Shown here: piece after piece, positions 38,643 through 48,372 of the stretch
How positions within the stretch are numbered: position 1 is the first letter of the stretch
Layout: each line of letters opens with the position of its first letter
Assembly: GCF_030264295.1 (NCBI RefSeq)
Contig: NZ_CP127173.1
Span: forward strand, 441,501-505,500
Origin: Amycolatopsis nalaikhensis
GTDB lineage: Bacteria; Actinomycetota; Actinomycetes; Mycobacteriales; Pseudonocardiaceae
Direction: 5' to 3'
Length of the DNA: 64,000 nucleotides
The notes under the pieces: generated by a model
Told to the model about the DNA's origin: nothing
Database searches by the model: none
Seen by the model: the letters and a program-made list of their open reading frames with translations, nothing else
Translations under genes and position numbers: made by a program

Positions 38643-40276
38643 TCAGTCTACGTCCGCGGTTTCCGTGACCGGGGCCACGGTGGTGCTCTTGTGGACGAGC
38701 GCGTCGCACAGGGCCAGCCAGCTGGCCTCGACGATGTTGCCGTGCACGCCGACGGTGGTCCACTCGCGTTCGCCGTCGGTGCTCTCGACCAGCACGCGCG
38801 TCACGGCGTCGGTGCCCGGATGGCCCTGCAGGATGCGCACCTTGTAGTCGGCCAGCTCCACACTGTCCAACCAGGACAGGTGCGGGCTCAAGGCTTTCCG
38901 CAGAGCGGCGTCGAGGGCGTGGACGGGCCCGATGCCCTCGGCGGTGGCGATGACGCGCTGGCCCCCGACGTGCACCTTGACCGTGGCTTCGGACACGACC
39001 TCGGCGTCGGCGCGGTGGTCGAGGACCACGCGGTAGGACTCGAAGCTCGAACGGCGCCTCGGCGGGCACGTCGGCCTCCTGGCGCAGGAGGAGTTCGAGG
39101 GAGGCGTCGGCGGCCTCGAAGGACCAGCCTTCGGATTCGAGCCGCTTGACCTTGGTGATGGCGTTGGTCAGCGCCTCGGGCCGGCCGGCAAGGTCGACCC
39201 CGAGCTCACGTCCCTTGCAGCTCGAGGCTGGCCCTGCCGGCCATCTCGGTGACCAGTACCCGCATGTCGTTGCCGACGGAAGACGGATCGATGTGGTTGT
39301 ACAGCAACGGATCCACCTTGATCGCGCTCGCGTGCAGCCCCGCCTTGTGAGCGAAGGCCGACGCCCCTACGTAAGCCTGGTGGGTGTAGGGGGCGAGGTT
39401 GGCGATTTCGGCAAGGGCATGGGAGACCCGGGTCAGCTCGGCCGCTCCTCCGGTCGGGAGGACGTCCATGCCGAGCTTGGTCACGAGGTTCCCTGTCACG
39501 GCGAAGAGGTCGGCGTTGCCGGCCCGTTCGCCGTAACCGTTGGCGGTGCACTGGACGTGCGTCGCGCCGGCCTGCACCGCGGCGACGGAGTTCGCCACCG
39601 CGCAGGAAGTGTCGTCCTGACAGTGGATCCCGAGGCGGAACCCGGTCTTTTCCTTGATCTCCTTGACGGTTTCGGCGAGCCCGAGCGGCAGCTGGCCGCC
39701 GTTGGTGTCGCACAGGACGAGGACGTCGGCACCCGCGTGGGCGGCGGCGTCGAGGACCTTGAGCGAGGTCTCGGGCGAAAACGCGTAGCCGTCGAAGAAG
39801 TGTTCGGCATCGAGGAAGACCCGGCGGCCTTCCTTGGTGAGGAACGCGACGGTGTCGCGGACCATGGCGCAGGCTTCGTCGACGTCGACGCGGAGAGCGC
39901 GTTCGATGTGCCGCAAGTCCGACTTCGCCACGAGCGTGATGACGGGGGCTTCGCTGTCGAGAAGGGCCCGGACCTGCGGATCGGCATCGGCGGTGGTCCC
40001 GGCCTTGCGGGTGGCCCCGAACGCGACGAGTGCCGCGTGCTTGAGCTTCAGCTCCCCCTTCGCGGCGCGGGCGAAGAACTCCGTGTCCTTGGGAAGAGCC
40101 CCGGGCCAGCCGCCTTCGATGAAGCCGACACCCAGCTCGTCGAGCAGCCGCGCGACCGCCAGCTTGTCCTGCACCGAGTAGGTGATGCCCTCCCGCTGCG
40201 CACCGTCCCGCAGGGTCGTGTCGTAGAGGTGGAAGGCATCGCCCAGCGGCGTATCGGCGGGCTCCTGGCGGGTCAC
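38643..40276 (-). pseudogene. cimA: (R)-citramalate synthase, interrupted by two frameshifts
   Basis: The catalytic barrel (FHLYDTTLRDGAQREG, VHCQDDTSC-type metal site, MGMDVLPTG-type end) reads from GTG 40276 to an early stop at 39,206. Removing one base near 39,208-39,212 extends it through RELGVDLAGRPEALTNAI to the region before the regulatory domain. A second extra base near 39,041-39,047 must be removed to enter the LeuA-type allosteric domain (VVLDHRADAEVVSEATVKVH), ending at 38,643. Corrected length is 543 residues, normal for the family. It condenses pyruvate and acetyl-CoA for isoleucine synthesis. GTG 40276 follows AGGAG. Confidence 0.85.
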
Positions 40277-40301
40277 GGTCTTCTCCTAGCGTTTCGAGGC
40301 A

Positions 40302-40334
40302 ACAAAAAAACCTCCCGCAGGGGTGCGAGAGGTT
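40302..40334 (-). terminator. Attenuator-type terminator in the cimA leader
   Basis: Minus-strand AACCTCTCGCA / TGCGGGAGGTT stem (11 bp, one G-U), loop CCCC, then TTTTTTTGTT. It lies between the leader ORF and cimA, so readthrough would decide cimA expression. Confidence 0.85.
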
Positions 40335-40357
40335 GCGCGCCGGGGGCTCTTGTGGAG

Positions 40358-40402
40358 CTATCGTCCGGCGCGCTCGTCGATAATGATCGCGAAGCTGGTC
40401 AC
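40358..40402 (-). CDS. Isoleucine-rich leader peptide of cimA
   Basis: GTG 40402 to TAG 40358 encodes MTSFAIIIDERAGR, with three consecutive Ile codons (ATC ATT ATC). It ends 24 bases before the attenuator hairpin. Isoleucine is the end product of the citramalate route, so stalling at the Ile run would plausibly prevent terminator formation. The start follows a -10 element by six bases, suggesting leaderless translation. Confidence 0.78.
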   Translation of the reverse strand: MTSFAIIIDERAGR

Positions 40403-40408
40403 GGTCGC

Positions 40409-40414
40409 ATCATG
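40409..40414 (-). promoter_or_regulatory. -10 element of the cimA leader
   Basis: Minus-strand CATGAT, six bases before the leader GTG. The -35 is weak (TGGACT, 18 bases upstream). Confidence 0.45.
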
Positions 40415-40628
40415 CCACAGGGCTTCGGGGGAAGTCCACAAGCTGGGTCAAGCTCCCACCATCCGGGAACCTCCACCAACCAAGCCCCACCGCTCCCTGG
40501 GGGCTGACCCCGGTCCAGTCTATCGGCGGCGGCCGACAAACCCGGCCGGAAAGCCGTTCGGCGGCTTGGCTGTCCACATCACGGCTGCGCTGGGGACAAG
40601 TTCCCGGTGGGCGGCTCGTCGCGCGTCT

Positions 40629-41035
40629 TGAATGAGTCATTCAGGTCTTCGGATGAGGTGAATGAGTCATTCACGGCGCCGCCGCGGACCCGGGCTACGA
40701 AACCCCGGGGTGCGGCAGGTGCTGCGGAGCGGCAGGCGCGACGGGTGGCGGGACCGTGGCGGGAGTGGCAGATGCTGGGGAAGCAGCAAGCCCGGCGGGC
40801 GCCGCCGACCCGGCCCAAGGCGCAGTCGCGGCAGGCCCGGGGCGCAGCGGAAGCAGCAAGCGCGGCACGCACCGCGGACCAAGCCGCGGGCGCGGCGGAG
40901 CGGCGGGTGCGGACCAAGGCACGGGCACGGCAGGCGCGACGGCTGCCGGGAGAGCGACCGGTGCAGCATGCCCACCCCCGCGGAACGTCGCGAATGACTC
41001 ATTCGAGACCGCCAAAGCCCCGAATGAGTCATTCG
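40629..41035. repeat. Gap bounded by two pairs of GAATGASTCATTC palindromes
   Basis: Perfect palindromes lie at 40629-40643, 40658-40674, 40991-41005 and 41021-41035. Each has the core GAATGA(G/C)TCATTC. Within each pair the centres are exactly 30 bases apart. The interior (about 320 bases) is GC-rich, with a repeated AAGCAGCAAGCSCGGC segment (40781 and 40851), and holds no credible gene. This covers most of the 40,403-41,134 gene-free gap. Confidence 0.75.
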
Positions 41036-41134
41036 CGACCAAGCCAAGCCGAGCACCCAGCCCCAGCCACGGCCCCAGCCACGAAAAAGCCCCGCACCCC
41101 CCAAGGGGTACGGGGCCGTCCCGAAGAAGAAACC

Positions 41135-42175
41135 TCAGCCCGCGGTCCGCACATTCGAAGACACAAGAGCGGCAAGCCGGTCCCCGATGGCCTGAGTAGC
41201 CCCAGGCGAGGACTGGTCCCGAGTAGCAAGATCGAAAGCCACCGAAGCCTCGATCCGCCGAGCGGCCTCCTTCTGCCCCAGGTGGTCGAGCAGCAGCGAA
41301 ACCGACAACACGGCAGCCGTGGGGTCAGCAAGCCCCTGCCCGGCGATATCCGGCGCCGACCCGTGAACGGGCTCGAACATGCTCGGATTCCGCCGAGTGA
41401 TGTCGAGGTTCCCACTGGCCGCCAACCCGATCCCACCGGTCACCGCGGCCGCCAGGTCCGTGATGATGTCCCCGAAGAGGTTGTCCGTCACGATCACGTC
41501 GAACCGCGACGGATCCGTCACGAGGTGGATGGTCGCCGCGTCCACGTGGGAGTACGCGACCGTCACCTCCGGGTGCTCCAGCGAGACCTCTTCGACGATC
41601 CGCGACCACAGCGAACCCGCGTACTCGAGCACGTTGGTCTTGTGCACCAGCGTCAGGTGCTTGCGGGGCCGGGCCTCGGCGCGGTTGAACGCGTCCGCGA
41701 CGACGCGGCGGATGCCGAACGCCGTGTTGACGCTGACCTCCGTCGCGATCTCGTGCTCCGTGTCCTTGCGCAGCAGACCGCCAGTCCCCGCGTACGGGCC
41801 TTCGGTCCCTTCGCGCACCACCACCATGTCGACGTCGCCCGCGTCGGCCAGCGGGCCGCGCACTCCCGGGTACAGCCGCGCCGGGCGCAGGTTCACGTGG
41901 TGGTCCATCTCGAACCGCAGGCGCAGCAGCAGGCCGCGCTCGAGGATGCCGCTCGGCACCGTCGGGTCGCCCACCGCGCCCAGCAGGATCGCGTCGTGCT
42001 GGCGCAGTTCGCCCAGCACCGACTCCGGGAGCAGCTCGCCGGTCGCGTGCCACCGCGCGGCGCCGAGGTCGTAGTTCGTGATCTCCGCCGTCGGTACTAC
42101 CTCGCCGAGCACCTTCAGCGCCTCGGAGACCACTTCGGGCCCGATCCCGTCACCTGGGATCACCGCGAGCCGCAT
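41135..42175 (-). CDS. leuB: 3-isopropylmalate dehydrogenase
   Basis: A 346-residue oxidative decarboxylase of leucine synthesis (3-isopropylmalate to 2-oxoisocaproate, NAD+). Motifs: [15 protein letters not shown] at the N-terminus, [12 protein letters not shown], the lysine/tyrosine region [10 protein letters not shown], metal-site [18 protein letters not shown], and NAD-loop [18 protein letters not shown] 42175 has GGAGG seven bases upstream. It is a single-gene unit in the order FAH-cimA-leuB-serA. The 228 bases upstream contain a CGGCCGTAG direct repeat but no convincing leader. Confidence 0.96.
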   Translation of the reverse strand: MRLAVIPGDGIGPEVVSEALKVLGEVVPTAEITNYDLGAARWHATGELLPESVLGELRQHDAILLGAVGDPTVPSGILERGLLLRLRFEMDHHVNLRPARLYPGVRGPLADAGDVDMVVVREGTEGPYAGTGGLLRKDTEHEIATEVSVNTAFGIRRVVADAFNRAEARPRKHLTLVHKTNVLEYAGSLWSRIVEEVSLEHPEVTVAYSHVDAATIHLVTDPSRFDVIVTDNLFGDIITDLAAAVTGGIGLAASGNLDITRRNPSMFEPVHGSAPDIAGQGLADPTAAVLSVSLLLDHLGQKEAARRIEASVAFDLATRDQSSPGATQAIGDRLAALVSSNVRTAG

Positions 42176-42336
42176 CCACACACCTCCGTCGACCGGACCA
42201 CCGGCCGCACCGATGGCCCACCGCAACAAAACGCCAGCAGCCGGAAGGTTACCGGCCGTAGACAAACGGCCGTAGCCGCACCACCCTTATGCCGCATCCT
42301 CCCGCAGGGTGAGACACCCGATCGGGGGAACAACAG

Positions 42337-42374
42337 AGGGGCGCCCCCGGCGGAGAACCGCCGGAGACGCCCCT
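42337..42374 (-). terminator. Terminator of the S8 peptidase gene
   Basis: Stem AGGGGCG + CCGGCGG pairs with CCGCCGG + CGCCCCT around a 3x3 internal loop, tetraloop AGAA, 30 bases after the stop. Confidence 0.75.
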
Positions 42375-42403
42375 GGTCCTGCACGAATCGATCTTGCCGG
42401 GAC

Positions 42404-45400
42404 CTAGCCGCGACCAGCCCCGATCGGCTGACGCTCATTCCCCGGCCGGGCGCCCTGCGCCGCGTCCACCTTGACCACGTTCGCCCGGTTGCCCGCGGCG
42501 TTGTGGTGCTCGATGGCGAGGAGGCCGAGCGCCTTGTCGGCCGTGGCCGACGCCGCGTTGCGCGTCACGACCAGCGCCGTGCCCGGCTTCGCGACGTAGC
42601 CCAGCGCGGCGTCGCCGCCGCCCTGCACCGAGTAGCCCGGCGCGAGCGCGTCGAACGAAAGCGGCGTGCCGACGTAGTCGATCAGCCCGTTCGTCGTGCC
42701 CGGCGCGACGTAGAAACCGCTCACCCCGACCGTGTAGGAGATGCGGTGGCTGTCGGCGTTCGCGTCGATGCCCAGCGCCGCCAGGGAAACCGGCAGCGTG
42801 ACGACGTTCGTGTCGAACACGTTGGTGTCGACGTCGCCGAGCTGGCCGTTGACCGCCTGGACGTCCACGGTCGGGAACCCGGTCTTCAGCGCGACCGTGA
42901 CGGCCAGCAGCACGTCCGTGGACGTCGCCTTGGTCACGTAGGTCTCGAAGTCCGGCTGCCCGTCTCCGGTCGTGTCGATGTCGACGAACGGCGAGGTGTT
43001 GCTGCCGATGTTCGCCCAGTCGCCCCAGGTGGACAGGCCGAACGCGAGGATCGCGTTCTCCGGCTCACCCTGCGCCTTCGCCAGCGGTGCGGTGGAAGCC
43101 GCGCCGATGTAGCGGAGGTCGCCGCCCTTCGCGGTGTTGTTCACCGTGCAGTCGGTGACGACGTCCGCGTCGCACTCGGGCAGCTGCGGGGACTCCGCCT
43201 GCAGCTCGAGCACGCTGATCAGCGAACGGTAGCGCTGCGCGCCGGCGCCCTGGTCGACGCCCTTGCCGGTCAGGTTGAGCACGGCCTGGGTGGCGTCCGG
43301 GGTGAACTTCACCGACGGCGGCGTCGAAATCGTCGAAACCGGCTTGGGCGCGGCGTACACCGAAACCCGCAGCGGCACCTTGGCTCCGCTCTTCGGCGTG
43401 AACGCGACGCGCCCGGAGGCGTCGGCGACGAACTGCCGAGCCAGCCCGGCCTGGGTGGCCTGCATGGTCGGGTCCATGACCTTGCGCAGGGCCTTCGGGT
43501 CGGTGATCTTCAGCGTCACCTTGACCTTCGCGGTGCCGCGCGGGGTCAGCTTCACCGTCGGCTTGTCCACTGTGTACTCGACGCCGGGCAGCGCGTTGAC
43601 CGCCTGGTAGGCCACCGAGTACTCGGCCGGCGTGACGCCCTTGTTGACCAGCTTGATCGTCTTCGACAGGGTCACCGGCCCGGAAGCCTCGACCGTGCCG
43701 AAGCTGACGCTCACCGCGCCCGGGTCGTCCTGGACGTAGGCGAGCACCTGGTTGTCCAGCGCCGCCTTCGCGTCGATCCGGCCGCTGCCGACGCGCTGCG
43801 GCGCGTAGGTGTGGCCCGCGCCGTCGGTGACGTCGTGGCCCGCGGTGTCGATGACCGACGCCTTGACCTCCTCGACCGACCAGTCCGGGTGGGACTGGCG
43901 GACCAGCGCCGTGATGCCCGCGGTGTGCGGAGCGGCCATCGACGTGCCCGAAAGCACGGTCCGGCCGTTGCCGCTGCCGCGGAACGCCGAAGTGATCGTG
44001 TCACCGGGGGCGGCGACGTCCGGCTTGACGGCCGGGCCGCGGGTGCCGCGCGAGGTGAACGACTCGGCGTGTCCACGATCGTCTTGTCGTAGGTCTGGAT
44101 CGACGCCCGCCCGGCGCCGAAGAGCCGGACCTGCAGCGTGCCCGCGGTCAGCGCGGGGCGCAGCGGCGCCGTCGCGGAACCGGTGAACTGGAACATCGGG
44201 ACCGCCGCGTTGCCCGCGATGCCGGCGCTGAAGTGCTCCAAAGTGGACGAAAGGAGCGCGCCCTTCGCCCCGGCGGCCTGCGCGTTGTTGGCGCGGGCGG
44301 CCGAACCGCAGGCGCGGGTCGAGTCGTTGTCGTCCCACTCCAGCCAGACGATCTTGCCCGCGGCCTTCGCCTTGTCCTCGGCGGAGTACGGCGCGCAACC
44401 CGCGTTGTTCGCCGCGGACAACGCGACGACCGGTGCGGTCACGTCCAGGGTGTCGTAGCCGGTGTAGTTCTGGCTGTACTGCCCGGTCTTCTGACCCGCG
44501 ACGCCCGCGGGTGCCTTGACTTCGGCGGCGTCGCGCAGGATGCCCGCGTCGCGCGTGCTGGCGACGGTGAGCGCCTCCGGGGTGTTGCCCGGCGACCCGG
44601 CGACGTCGTTGAGGTCGCCGCCGTTGCCCGCGGAGATCACCGGGAGGACGTTGTTCGCGGCGAGCTTGCGCACGAACAGGGAGTCCGGGTCGTCCGGGGC
44701 GCCAAAGTCGGAGCCCAGCGAGAGGTTGACGATGTCGAGGTGGTCGGTGAAGTCGCCGTCACCGTCGGGGTCGAGGGCCCAGTCGAGCGCCTGCGAGGTG
44801 ACGTTGGTCGAGCCCGCGCAGCCGAACACCTTGATGGCGTAGAGGAGCGACTTCGGCGCCGTGCCCGGGCCGATCTGCATCTCGTCGACCTTCTTGGCCG
44901 TGAGCTTCTTGTAGTCGCCCTTGAAGGTCTTGCCGTCGGCGGTGACGCCGAAGCCGCCGATGGTGCCGGCGACGTGCGTGCCGTGCTCACCGCAGGCGAG
45001 CGGGTTCGGGTCCGGCTTCGGGGTGGTCTTGCCGGCCGTCGCGGCGTCGTAGTCGTCGCCGACGAGGTCGGTGCCGCCGACGACCTTGGCGCTCGGGAAG
45101 AGCGGGTTCGGCTTGGTGCGGTCGACGCCGTTGTAGGCGGCCTGCGTGCCGGGTCCGCCGAAGTCGGCGTGGGTGTAGTCGATGCCGTCGTCGATCACGC
45201 CGACGCGGACGCCGTCGCCGAACTTGCCGGTCTGCTGCCACGCGGCGAGCGTGTTGGTCAGCTGCTCGGCGCTGGCGTTGGTGCGGGTCTTCGGCACGAC
45301 CGTCCGCACCGAAACGACGTCGGCGCGCTTGGCGACGTCACGCAGCTTCGCGGCGTCCGCGGTGACGACGACGCCGGGAACGGCGTTGGCGGTCCGGGTG

Positions 45401-45765
45401 ACGACCTGCGGCTTGGCGTCGGCCGAGCGCAACTGGCCCAGGACGGAGTCCACGGCGGCGGCGGTGTCGTCCTTGGCCGCGCGGGCGGCCCGTTTGGCTT
45501 GTTCCTTGCCCTGCGGCTGCGCGTCGGTGAACGCGTCCACGGCGGGTTTCTTGGCCAGCTCGACGAACGCGGTGACGCGGCCCTGCGCGGCACCGAGGCG
45601 CGGCGACAGTTTCCCCTGCAGCTTCGCGTCGTCGATCTTCGCCGGCGCGATCCCGTCGGCCAGCGGTGCGTCGGCCGCGCTCGCGACCGGCGCCCCCAGC
45701 GCGGCGGCCAGCACGACGGCGAAGGCCGCCGTGGTGATGCGCGCGGGTAAGCGGGATCTGCTCAT
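42404..45765 (-). pseudogene. Secreted S8 (subtilisin-like) peptidase with PA domain, one frameshift
   Basis: ATG 45765 begins a signal peptide (ITTAAFAVVLAAALGAPVASA), followed by an inhibitor-like propeptide. Catalytic Asp is in VGVIDDGIDYTHADF and His in CGEHGTHVAGTIGG. A PA-type insert follows (GKIVWLEWDDNDS). The frame then breaks after YDKTIVDT at about 44,067. The other frame carries SFTSRGTRGPAVKPDVAAPG and the catalytic Ser loop LSGTSMAAPHTAG, then C-terminal beta domains to 42,404. Adding one missing base restores a 1120-residue protein. Without correction the enzyme loses its serine. GGGGA precedes the start. Confidence 0.87.
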
Positions 45766-45953
45766 GAGTCGTCCCCTTACTCGAGGCCTGGACCCGAACC
45801 TGCCTGCCGCTCCTGGCACCCCCGACGGTGAAGCACGGCACCGCGCCGTGCCCTCGACGGCGCGTGGTTCGACCTCGCGGGGAGAACCTAATGCCCCAAA
45901 ACACCTACTAACGTAGGCAAAGGACTCCGTTATTCGAATGTGATTGCCGCATG

Positions 45954-45988
45954 CGAAAGCCCCCGTCATCCATCGACGGGGGCTTTCG
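45954..45988 (-). terminator. serA terminator
   Basis: A 14-bp perfect stem CGAAAGCCCCCGTC / GACGGGGGCTTTCG, seven-base loop, 11 bases after the serA stop. Confidence 0.85.
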
Positions 45989-45998
45989 AAGCGTTACG

Positions 45999-47597
45999 TC
46001 AGTTGAAGTCCACCGCGCGGATCGTGTGCGCCCCGACCGAGGCGCCGATCGGGTCGAGCAGGTGCGCGTCGATGTGGCGGTCGACGCGCAGCAGCATCAC
46101 CGCGTCGGAGCCGTCGGTGGTCTGGCTGATCTGCGCGGCCTCGATGTTGATGCCCGCCTCGCCGAGCAGCGTGCCGACGCGGCCCATCACGCCCGGGCGG
46201 TCGCCGTACTCGACCAGCAGGACCGTGCCCTCGGCACGCAGGTCGAAGCCGCGGCCGTTGACCTCGACCAGCTTCTCGACCTCGTCCTTGCCGGTGACCG
46301 AACCGGACACCGTCAGCACCTGGCCGTCGGCGTGCACCGCGCGGATGGTGACCTGGCTGCGGAACTTCGGGCTCTCCGACTCGGTCTCCAGCTCGACCTG
46401 CACGCCCAGCTTCTCCGCCAGCTGCGGCGCGTTGACGAACGTGACCTGGTCCTCGACCACGCCGGTGAACACCCCGCGCAGCGCGGCCAGCTGCAGCACC
46501 CCGGTGTCCTCGTTGGAGATCTCGCCCTTGACCTGCACGGTCACCGACGTCGGCGCCTTCGGGTTCAGCGCGGTCAGCAGCGTGCCGAGCTTCTGGGTCA
46601 GCGACAGGTACGGGCGGACGTGCTCGCCGACCGCGCCGCCGCCGGAGACGTTCACCGCGTCCGGCACGAAGTCGCCGCGCAGGGCCAGCAGCACGGACCT
46701 CGCGACGTCGGTGCCCGCGCGGTCCTGCGCCTCGGCCGTCGACGCGCCCAGGTGCGGCGTCACGACGACGTTCTCCAGCTCGAACAGCGGGCTGGAGGTG
46801 GTCGGCTCGGTCGCGAAGACGTCGATGCCGGCGCCGCCGACGTGGCCCGAGCGCAGCGCGTCGGCCAGGTCCTCTTCGACGATCAGCCCGCCGCGGGCGG
46901 CGTTGACGATGATGACGCCCGGCTTGGTCTTCTTCAGCGCCTCGGCGTCGATGAGGCCCTTGGTCTCCGGCGTCTTCGGCAGGTGGATGGAAATCGCGTC
47001 GGCACGCGAGAGCAGTTCGTCGAGGGTGACGAGCTCGATGCCGAGCTGCGCGGCGCGCGCGGCCGAGACGTAGGGGTCGTAGGCGATCAGCTTCGTGTCG
47101 AACGCGGCCAGGCGCTGGGCGAACAGCTGGCCGATCTTGCCGAGGCCGACCACGCCGACGGTCTTGCCCTGCAGCTCGACACCCGAGAAGGAGCTGCGCT
47201 TCCACTCGCCGCCGCGGAGGCTCTGGTCGGCGGCCGGGACGCGGCGCGCGACCGACAGCAGCAGGGCGACGGCGTGCTCGGCAGCGGAGACGATGTTCGA
47301 CGTCGGCGCGTTGACGACCAGGACCCCGCGCTCGGTGGCGGCGGGCACCACGACGTTGTCCAGCCCGACGCCGGCGCGGGCGACGACCTTGAGCTGGGTG
47401 GTGGCGCCGAGGACCTCGGCGTCGACCTGGGTGGCGGAGCGGACCAGGAGCGCGTCGGCGCTCTTCACCGCCTCGAGCAGCGCGGACCGGTCCGTGCCGT
47501 CGACGTGCCGGACCTCCACCTCGTCACCGAAGACGCTCAGCACGGAGGGGGCGAGCTTCTCCGCGATGAGGACGACGGGCTTATTGGGCTTGCTCAC
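45999..47597 (-). CDS. serA: D-3-phosphoglycerate dehydrogenase (type I, with ASB and ACT domains)
   Basis: A 532-residue first enzyme of serine synthesis. The NAD fold is TVGVVGLGKIGQLFAQRL. Catalytic residues lie in VNAARGGLIVEEDL (Arg), GIDVFATEP (Glu) and VTPHLGASTAEAQ (His). The intervening allosteric substrate-binding domain spans about residues 315-450. The ACT domain is at the C-terminus (LVEYGDRPGVMGRVGTLLGE). The mycobacterial enzyme of this type is inhibited by serine through the ACT domain. It matches Rv2996c in order. Confidence 0.96.
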   Translation of the reverse strand: MSKPNKPVVLIAEKLAPSVLSVFGDEVEVRHVDGTDRSALLEAVKSADALLVRSATQVDAEVLGATTQLKVVARAGVGLDNVVVPAATERGVLVVNAPTSNIVSAAEHAVALLLSVARRVPAADQSLRGGEWKRSSFSGVELQGKTVGVVGLGKIGQLFAQRLAAFDTKLIAYDPYVSAARAAQLGIELVTLDELLSRADAISIHLPKTPETKGLIDAEALKKTKPGVIIVNAARGGLIVEEDLADALRSGHVGGAGIDVFATEPTTSSPLFELENVVVTPHLGASTAEAQDRAGTDVARSVLLALRGDFVPDAVNVSGGGAVGEHVRPYLSLTQKLGTLLTALNPKAPTSVTVQVKGEISNEDTGVLQLAALRGVFTGVVEDQVTFVNAPQLAEKLGVQVELETESESPKFRSQVTIRAVHADGQVLTVSGSVTGKDEVEKLVEVNGRGFDLRAEGTVLLVEYGDRPGVMGRVGTLLGEAGINIEAAQISQTTDGSDAVMLLRVDRHIDAHLLDPIGASVGAHTIRAVDFN

Positions 47598-47722
47598 GAT
47601 GCGGCTCCCACTATCTGGTCATTTCCAGGACGCTCTGTGTCGACAAACGGTCAAAGCACGTCGTTGTGCCCCGGTCGAGCCGGAGTTTAACCCGCTGGGG
47701 CGCCCCCTGGCTTCTCACGGTG

Positions 47723-48286
47723 TTAACTCGCTCGCAATCCCTCGAAAACAAGAGCCAGGAGCCGGTGCATGCCCTCCTCGCCCGGCAGGTGCCGACCCGC
47801 CCAGGATGCCGCGTGCAGCAACAAAAGCAGCTCCTGCGTCGTGACGTCCGCGCGCAGCTCGCCCGCTTCCTTCGCACGTTCCACTAGATGGGAACCGGCC
47901 TCGCGCATCGCGTGGCACGACGCGAACAAACGGGACGATTCGTCGTTGAGCGCGTCCGCCGTCAGCTCCACCAGGCCGCGGAACGTGCCGGTGGCGTCAC
48001 CCAGCCCGGCGAGCCAGCCCTGGAGCGCGTTCAGCGGCTCGGGGTGCTCCAGCAGTTCGCGCGCCCGCTCGGCCTGGGCGTCGAAGCGGGCCCGCAGGAG
48101 CGTCTCGAGCAGCGCGTCGCGGGTCGGGAAGTGCCGGTAGAGCGTGCCGATGCCGACCCCGGCGCGGCGCGCGATGTCTTCCAGGGACGCCTCGACGCCG
48201 TGTTCGGCGAAGGCGCGCTTGGCCTCTTCGAGGAGGCGTTCGTAGTTGCGGCGGGCGTCCGCGCGCATCGGCTTCACGTCGGTCAT
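47723..48286 (-). CDS. TetR-family transcriptional repressor
   Basis: A 187-residue regulator. The N-terminal helix-turn-helix is clear: EEAKRAFAEHGVEASLEDIARRAGVGIGTLYRHFPTR, split here by the recognition helix GIGTLYRHF. The C-terminal helical ligand domain is typical of the SbtR-like group (RFDAQAERARELLEHPEP; LLLLLHAASWAGRHLPGEEGMHRLL). It is divergent from two F420-type oxidoreductase genes, with two palindromes in the 86-base gap, so autoregulation and repression of that pair are likely. Confidence 0.92.
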   Translation of the reverse strand: MTDVKPMRADARRNYERLLEEAKRAFAEHGVEASLEDIARRAGVGIGTLYRHFPTRDALLETLLRARFDAQAERARELLEHPEPLNALQGWLAGLGDATGTFRGLVELTADALNDESSRLFASCHAMREAGSHLVERAKEAGELRADVTTQELLLLLHAASWAGRHLPGEEGMHRLLALVFEGLRAS

Positions 48287-48315
48287 CGCCCTCCCGACCT
48301 TACCGGCTAGCCAAT

Positions 48316-48352
48316 CGGAGGCTGCCTCCGTATATTAACCGGAGGCAGCCTC
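48316..48352. promoter_or_regulatory. Paired palindromic operator between tetR and the oxidoreductase operon
   Basis: CGGAGGCTGCCTCCG (48316-48330) is a perfect 15-bp palindrome. A second one, GAGGCAGCCTC, is centred at 48346. Together they form a 13-bp inverted repeat (48318-48330 / 48340-48352) flanking TATATTAAC, which can hold a -10 element. Confidence 0.75.
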
Positions 48353-48372
48353 ACATTACTGGAGGGACGAGG

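Noticed and set aside
40629..41035. CRISPR array
   Set aside because: Four short palindromes in two pairs, no regular repeat-spacer pattern and no cas genes. No CRISPR was seen anywhere in the window.
41135..42175. Prophage or insertion-sequence remnants near leuB
   Set aside because: No transposase, integrase or target duplications found here or elsewhere in the window.
42200..42290. Possible leuB leader peptide ([11 protein letters not shown]) with a following hairpin
   Set aside because: Only one Leu codon, no T-tract terminator and no clear promoter, so it is much weaker than the cimA and ilvB leaders.
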